Origin: Proteobacteria bacterium UBA2133
Lineage (GTDB): Bacteria; Pseudomonadota; Gammaproteobacteria; Arenicellales; UBA868
DNA length: 34,633 nucleotides
Direction of reading: 5' to 3'
Assembly: GCA_002327725.1 (NCBI GenBank)
Contig: DCXP01000044.1
Span: 56,713-91,345, forward strand
The notes beneath the pieces were generated by a model. It saw only the letters and a list, made by a program, of their open reading frames with translations, did no database searches and had not been told where the DNA came from. Within the stretch, counting starts at the first letter, position 1; each line of letters begins with the position of its first letter. The position numbers were made by a program, and so were the translations under genes. Positions 30,409 through 34,633 of this stretch are shown in pieces.

Positions 30409-33372
30409 TTACAGCGCCGTGTGCCCATCCCAGAGTTCAACCTGGATAAGGCAGGAATTGGGAGCAGACGCTGTGGTTTTCTCGGTCTGCGGCCGCGCTG
30501 ACGTCAGCTGGTTAATGCAGCCACCTCGCTCCGCCGATTGGCCCGGCTCACCTAAGGGGTCATAGACCGCAGAAGATTCGCAGGAGTGAATGACGCCGGG
30601 AAACAGGCGCTCGGTCACGACGGCAGCGCAAATCACGCTGCCACGGTCGTTGAATAGCCGTATCAGGTCGTGGTTTCCAATTCCACGGGCAGCGGCATCT
30701 TTGCAGTTTATTCGAGCGGTCCAATAGTAGTGATCATCGATAAGCACACGATGTTCTTCAATGTCGTTGATGAAACTGTCCTTGCCGTCCGCATGGGTAT
30801 GAAAACTGTAACGTGGATGCGGCGAGATTAGTTGCAGGGGGAAACGCAAGATCAGTTTATCTGTATGTGATCCTTCCCAACTTGGGATGTAACGATTTAG
30901 TGGCGGTCGCTCGGGATCCGCGAACTTCTTCAGGCTGGCAGCCTCAAATTCAATCTTGCCGGATTGGGTCTGTAGACCCTCTCCGAATTTCCCACCGTAC
31001 TCTGACGGCAACGGGTGCGGCTCGGGCACATCCTTAGAGCGACCTTCGGCGAACCAGTTAAACGAAGTGGGTGTGCGCAGGGATTCTTCCTCCGACGGCA
31101 CTACATAATAGCCCTTGCGAAGAAAATTTTTCCAGGAAACAACCTTGTTAAGGTCCGATGCTTCAAATAACAGTTTGCACCAGTCGAGTTCGGTAAAGCC
31201 CTGGGAAAAGTAGGCGCCTAGCCCCAGGCGTTTAGAGATATCAAGAAAGATCTGAAAGTCAGAACGGGAATCTCCCAGCGGTTCGATGCACTTGTGTTGC
31301 ATGGCAATCACCCGATGATTCAATTGGGATTCATTGTGGTGCGAGTAGCCTCCCGCCACTGCCCATTCACCGATGTCCCAGCGCTCAAAATTGGTACAGG
31401 CAGGGAGTATCACGTCGGCGAAACGCACTTCGCCTTCATCCCATATCGACTGGTTAACCACGAACTCCAACGCTTCGGACTGGTAGGCACGGACCAGGCG
31501 GTTCGAGTCCATCACCGTCCCCAGGTGGGAGCCCCCGTATTTGTACATCATCCTGATCCTCGAGTGACCTGGGGCCGGGTAGGCAAACTTCTGGAACTGG
31601 CGTTCAAGAGATCGCGGGTCGGTAGGGTAGCCCTCGACCGTCTCCTCGGTGATTGATTCGGCAATATAGGCACGTGGAACTTTCTGGCTAACGCTATTCA
31701 TGCTCATGACTTGCGGCATCCGCTGGAACAGGTTGAAGGCGGTACCGGTACCTTCAATATCACCGGAAATGCCTCCTTCGGCATAGCCAGGGAAATAGAA
31801 ATTAAAATCAAGGGGTGCGCCGTACTGCAGGTTGCCGAAATTGACTCCGGGCTTGCCTAGTCCCTGCATCGCCATTAAGCAGACCATGGCCCGCGCCCAT
31901 TGGGTGCCGGTCGCAGAACGGCAGGCACCGCCAAAAGTGGTTCCCTTACCGCCGGCAGCAAGATAGGTTTTCTTGGTTCCCCACTCCCGGGCCAGGGCCC
32001 GGACCACGTGGGCAGGAACCCCGGTTTCTAGTTCCTGCCATTCGGGGTTTTTGGCAGTGCCGTCTTCGTCTCCCATGATATAAGCGCGCCACCTTGCAAA
32101 GCCCGTGGTATTTCGGGCGACGTATTCCTGGTCGTACAGCCCTTCGTCTATCCAAACGTAACTGATTGCGTGCGCCAGCGCGGGGCTGGTGCCGGGAGCT
32201 ATCGGAATCCATTTGCCTCCCAGAAAGGCAGCGGTATGATTGAGGTAGGGGTCAATGTGAACCATCTTGATCCCCAGTTCCTTCGCCCACTGCCTGCGGA
32301 TGGTGCCCTCAAAGCCTGCGTAGGAGCCTCCCGACGCTTCGGGGTCACTGGCCCAGAAGACGATCATCTCGCAGTGCTGCAGGCAGTCCAGTACCTGGCC
32401 GTAAGGCTCAAAAGCGCCATTGCGCATGCTCTGACCGTAGTGGTGCATCGCGCCCCAGTACCAGCCCTCCCAGCTGTCCGGATTAATCACCATCTTGGTG
32501 TGGCCAATTGCATTCATAAAACGAAAGTTCGCGCTCAAGTAATAGCCCACATTGCCCCAGGTGTGGTGGGAACTGTGACTACTCAAGATTGCACCCTTGC
32601 CGTGTTCCCGGCGGACTCGTTGAATTTCTCCGGCAACGATGTCCAGAGCCTCGTCCCAGCTGATAGGCTGGTAGCCTGATTTTCCCCGGTTGGCGCAATT
32701 GCGATCTCCGTCCGGATCGAAATCTATCCGCTTTAACGGTTGCAATAGACGATCCTTGGAATACACGACCGATTTAGACGCCAGTGCGTGAGGGCTGATG
32801 GTGGTTCTGCGCGGCGGGACGAACTTCTTGCCGCGGGCGGATATTGACCAGGAAGGCGCATCGCCATCTTCAAAATCAATTGGCGTTATCCTGACGATTT
32901 CTCCTGCAGCAACATAGACAAATACCGGACCGCCGTTGGTATTGTTAACGTAACGGGTTTCGCCATTAGCCAATCGAACACCGTGGGACCAACCGATTGT
33001 CTGTATTTTTCGCAGTGTCTCCATGAACCACAGCGAAAGTTCTTCCGGACCCTCTATCTGCACAGAGAATGCCTTCGCGGCATTAACGAACTGTTGCTGA
33101 TCCAGGGGAGGCGTAAGCAGGTCGACCCCAATTTTTGCAGTCTTGAAGACCAGTGAAATCTCGGCGTCGGCATGAATGCCAGCGCGGGTCTTCAAACGGC
33201 CATTCTCAAGTTGGTACCAGCGCCCCACAGACTCATCGCGAGTCTTGATCTGAGCGATCAGATTCACTTCGCTAAGGCGCGACTTATAGGCAGGCTGTCT
33301 CAGCGCGGTAAAGCGCAACGCAGCACCCACACCCCAAAGTAGTGCGGGAAGCAGTGTGGAGGTGCTGTTCAT
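30409..33372 (-). CDS. Pyrogallol transhydroxylase / resorcinol hydroxylase-type molybdenum enzyme, large subunit, with SCP2-like N-terminal extension
   Basis: 987 aa, cytoplasmic DMSO-reductase-family enzyme. From residue ~145 on (NGGPVFVYVAAGEIVRITPI) it follows the Pelobacter transhydroxylase large subunit through to the end (GGCINQLT). Active-site elements of that enzyme are kept: SHHTWGNVGY, NPDSWEGW (Ser that ligates Mo with flanking Asp and Trp) and FYFPGYAEGGISGD. There is no N-terminal Fe-S motif, as in the family. The first ~140 residues are extra: a hydrophobic start, then a segment (GRLKTRAGIHADAEISLVF, FSVQIEGPEELSLWF) resembling an SCP2 domain. It likely hydroxylates a phenolic ring without O2. 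The small subunit is divergent at 33637. Confidence 0.88.
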   Translation of the reverse strand: MNSTSTLLPALLWGVGAALRFTALRQPAYKSRLSEVNLIAQIKTRDESVGRWYQLENGRLKTRAGIHADAEISLVFKTAKIGVDLLTPPLDQQQFVNAAKAFSVQIEGPEELSLWFMETLRKIQTIGWSHGVRLANGETRYVNNTNGGPVFVYVAAGEIVRITPIDFEDGDAPSWSISARGKKFVPPRRTTISPHALASKSVVYSKDRLLQPLKRIDFDPDGDRNCANRGKSGYQPISWDEALDIVAGEIQRVRREHGKGAILSSHSSHHTWGNVGYYLSANFRFMNAIGHTKMVINPDSWEGWYWGAMHHYGQSMRNGAFEPYGQVLDCLQHCEMIVFWASDPEASGGSYAGFEGTIRRQWAKELGIKMVHIDPYLNHTAAFLGGKWIPIAPGTSPALAHAISYVWIDEGLYDQEYVARNTTGFARWRAYIMGDEDGTAKNPEWQELETGVPAHVVRALAREWGTKKTYLAAGGKGTTFGGACRSATGTQWARAMVCLMAMQGLGKPGVNFGNLQYGAPLDFNFYFPGYAEGGISGDIEGTGTAFNLFQRMPQVMSMNSVSQKVPRAYIAESITEETVEGYPTDPRSLERQFQKFAYPAPGHSRIRMMYKYGGSHLGTVMDSNRLVRAYQSEALEFVVNQSIWDEGEVRFADVILPACTNFERWDIGEWAVAGGYSHHNESQLNHRVIAMQHKCIEPLGDSRSDFQIFLDISKRLGLGAYFSQGFTELDWCKLLFEASDLNKVVSWKNFLRKGYYVVPSEEESLRTPTSFNWFAEGRSKDVPEPHPLPSEYGGKFGEGLQTQSGKIEFEAASLKKFADPERPPLNRYIPSWEGSHTDKLILRFPLQLISPHPRYSFHTHADGKDSFINDIEEHRVLIDDHYYWTARINCKDAAARGIGNHDLIRLFNDRGSVICAAVVTERLFPGVIHSCESSAVYDPLGEPGQSAERGGCINQLTSARPQTEKTTASAPNSCLIQVELWDGHTAL

Positions 33373-33463
33373 TCTTGCTCGCTACTAGGATGGCGCTCCT
33401 TCCAATAGGGCCTGGTAGGGCTTCGGCGCTAGGACGCCCGGGGCTTTTTTCCGACTCTATATT

Positions 33464-33473
33464 AAAGGCCTTT
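33464..33473. promoter_or_regulatory. Palindrome in the divergent region of the molybdenum enzyme genes
   Basis: AAAGGCCTTT is a perfect 10-base palindrome between the divergent large- and small-subunit genes, next to an AT-rich segment (TATATT) that could serve as a -10. The rest of 33373-33636 shows no gene and no clear FNR or sigma-54 site. Confidence 0.25.
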
Positions 33474-33636
33474 CAAAGTTAACAAATAATGGCCCGCACA
33501 CAATAGAATGGAGTGCCCGCAAGCCGTCAGCAACTTCAGCAAAGTCAGAAATTCCTGGTAGATGCAGGGTCGGCTGAAACTTGATCAGGTCATAGTGAAA
33601 ATAGCCGTTCAAACGGCAGTTTCCCGGTAGGCATTT

Positions 33637-34482
33637 ATGGAACAATGGAACCTGATAATTGATGTTGCCAAGTGCCACAATTGCAACAATTGTTTTCTGG
33701 CGTGCAAGGATGAGTACGTTGGCAATAACTTCCCCGGATACTCGGCACCACAGCCACTGCATGGCCACAAGTGGTTCTTCATCGAATCATGTGAACGGGG
33801 GCAAATGCCGATGGTTGAAGTTGCTTTCAGGCCAATCACCTGTAATCACTGCAGGCAAGCGCCGTGTGTACAGCAAGCAGCAGGTGATTCGGTTTACCAG
33901 CGTGAGGACGGAATCGTGATAATCGACCCGGATAAAGCTCGCGGCAGGAAGGAAATAACCAACTCCTGCCCATATGGTGTTATCTGGTGGAACGAACAGG
34001 AACAGCTTGCGCAGAAGTGGAACTTTGATGCCCATTTGCTGGATCAGGGTCATTCTCAGTTGCGTGCAGAACAGGTCTGCCCAACTGGTGTATTTCAATC
34101 ATTAAAAGCCGAAGATCATGAAATGGAGCGAATCGCGGAAGAACAAGATCTGCAGGTTTTGCGTCCTGAGTTGGGCACAAGACCGAGGGTGTACTACAAG
34201 AATCTGGACTGGTTCACCAAGCACTATATCGGGGGTACGCTGGTCAGTGAAGCCAACGGGACAGCAGTTGCCGCCTCAGGCGTGACAGTTCGACTCGAAA
34301 AAGACGGAGTCCAGATTCGCTCTGTACAAACAGACCAGTTCGGTGACTTCAAGTTCGATGGGCTGGAATATCGTAGCGGCGACTATACGGTACGGTACCC
34401 CGGTTCAGGCCATCGCGAAACCACTGTCGAATTAATTGAAAGCATTTATCTGGGGGTGCTCAACTGCAGTGACCCTTGCTGA
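33637..34482 (+). CDS. Transhydroxylase-type iron-sulfur small subunit with C-terminal Cna-B-like domain
   Basis: 281 aa. It matches the transhydroxylase small subunit: DVAKCHNCNNCFLACKDE, ITCNHCRQAPC, NSCPYGVIWWNE, then PELGTRPRVYYKNLDWF and a ~75-residue beta domain (GVTVRLEKDG, DQFGDFKFDGLEYRSGDYTV). Cysteines present: four in motif I, three in motif II, one in SCP and one in VCPTG. The CxxC of the motif normally reading KC-x2-CAHLL is replaced (KWNFDAHLL) and another Cys is missing after it. Two [4Fe-4S] clusters should form and the third cannot. The gene is divergent from the large subunit across 264 bases, unlike the usual co-directional pair. Confidence 0.88.
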   Translation: MEQWNLIIDVAKCHNCNNCFLACKDEYVGNNFPGYSAPQPLHGHKWFFIESCERGQMPMVEVAFRPITCNHCRQAPCVQQAAGDSVYQREDGIVIIDPDKARGRKEITNSCPYGVIWWNEQEQLAQKWNFDAHLLDQGHSQLRAEQVCPTGVFQSLKAEDHEMERIAEEQDLQVLRPELGTRPRVYYKNLDWFTKHYIGGTLVSEANGTAVAASGVTVRLEKDGVQIRSVQTDQFGDFKFDGLEYRSGDYTVRYPGSGHRETTVELIESIYLGVLNCSDPC

Positions 34483-34525
34483 ATGCGCGCGACCGCGGGC
34501 TCGCCCGGGGTCACCGGATACTGCG

Positions 34526-34553
34526 CCTGGTGGGAGCATCAACCAGGTTTGTT
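34526..34553 (+). terminator. Candidate terminator after the iron-sulfur subunit gene
   Basis: CCTGGT and ACCAGG pair around a 10-base loop and are followed by TTTGTT, 44 bases after the stop codon. The window then ends in AACAGGA, which looks like the ribosome binding site of the next rightward gene. Confidence 0.45.
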
Positions 34554-34633
34554 ACCGCTTGATTGCCGGCCGGCGTTAGTTCGTTTGCTCACCGGCTTTT
34601 ATTTTGAGCCGATATAGTTACCACACAACAGGA

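Noticed and set aside
33425..33450. GGCG/CGCC hairpin followed by six T as a terminator
   Set aside because: It lies in the divergent promoter region of the molybdenum enzyme genes, where no transcript is expected to end. The stem is only 4 bp.
24323..33734. 15-base identity TTGGCAATAACTTCC near 24323 and 33720
   Set aside because: A 15-base match between two places is expected about once by chance in a window of this size, and one copy is ordinary coding sequence.

Overview
The window looks like the chromosome of a facultatively anaerobic proteobacterium, probably gamma or beta. The support is a GC-rich sequence with Shine-Dalgarno-led genes, the oxygen-independent ubiquinone genes ubiT/U/V, an FNR-type box, sigma-54 signals with an NtrC-type regulator, and TRAP transport. 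No rRNA, tRNA, CRISPR array or insertion sequence was seen.

Region 1 (1-14.65 kb, all minus strand) appears to be a respiratory island. Read 5' to 3' it encodes: a universal stress protein with four PCP_red-like repeats; a radical SAM protein of the AhbC/AhbD/NirJ family that also ends in a PCP_red-like domain; a protoporphyrinogen oxidase-like FAD protein; a large PAS histidine kinase; and a sigma-54 response regulator. After a 321-base control region come a cupredoxin-like periplasmic protein, two MauG/CcpA-type dihaem peroxidases, a Tat-exported Rieske subunit and the N-terminal half of an arsenite-oxidase-family molybdenum subunit. The Mo subunit + Rieske + two dihaem peroxidases set is the signature of the iodate reductase cluster (IdrABP1P2), here in a different order and with an extra cupredoxin gene. 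Near-consensus -24/-12 elements precede both the cupredoxin gene and the stress-protein gene. This suggests that one regulator controls the enzyme operon and its own haem/stress operon.

Region 2 (14.8-19.0 kb) carries ubiU-ubiV-ubiD, with overlapping stop/start codons, and a convergent ubiT. This is the O2-independent ubiquinone pathway. An FNR-type box sits at the class II distance from a plausible -10, and a perfect hairpin lies in the inferred 5' leader.

Region 3 (19.0-24.2 kb) holds a hemerythrin, a DUF2249 protein, a 12-helix membrane protein and a tiny cysteine-rich protein in one tight operon, which is a typical NO/O2-stress type of neighbourhood. It is followed by a stand-alone SufE, an MFS permease and an HNH endonuclease.

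Region 4 (24.2-34.6 kb) is visibly less GC-rich and looks like a catabolic island for a (poly)hydroxylated aromatic compound: a VOC protein, two fumarylacetoacetate-hydrolase-family enzymes, a complete TRAP transporter, and divergent genes for the large and small subunits of a pyrogallol transhydroxylase / resorcinol hydroxylase-type molybdenum enzyme. The large subunit has an N-terminal SCP2-like extension. The small subunit has lost most of the cysteines of one [4Fe-4S] cluster.

All functional names rest on motif reading and remembered family sequences. No database search was run.
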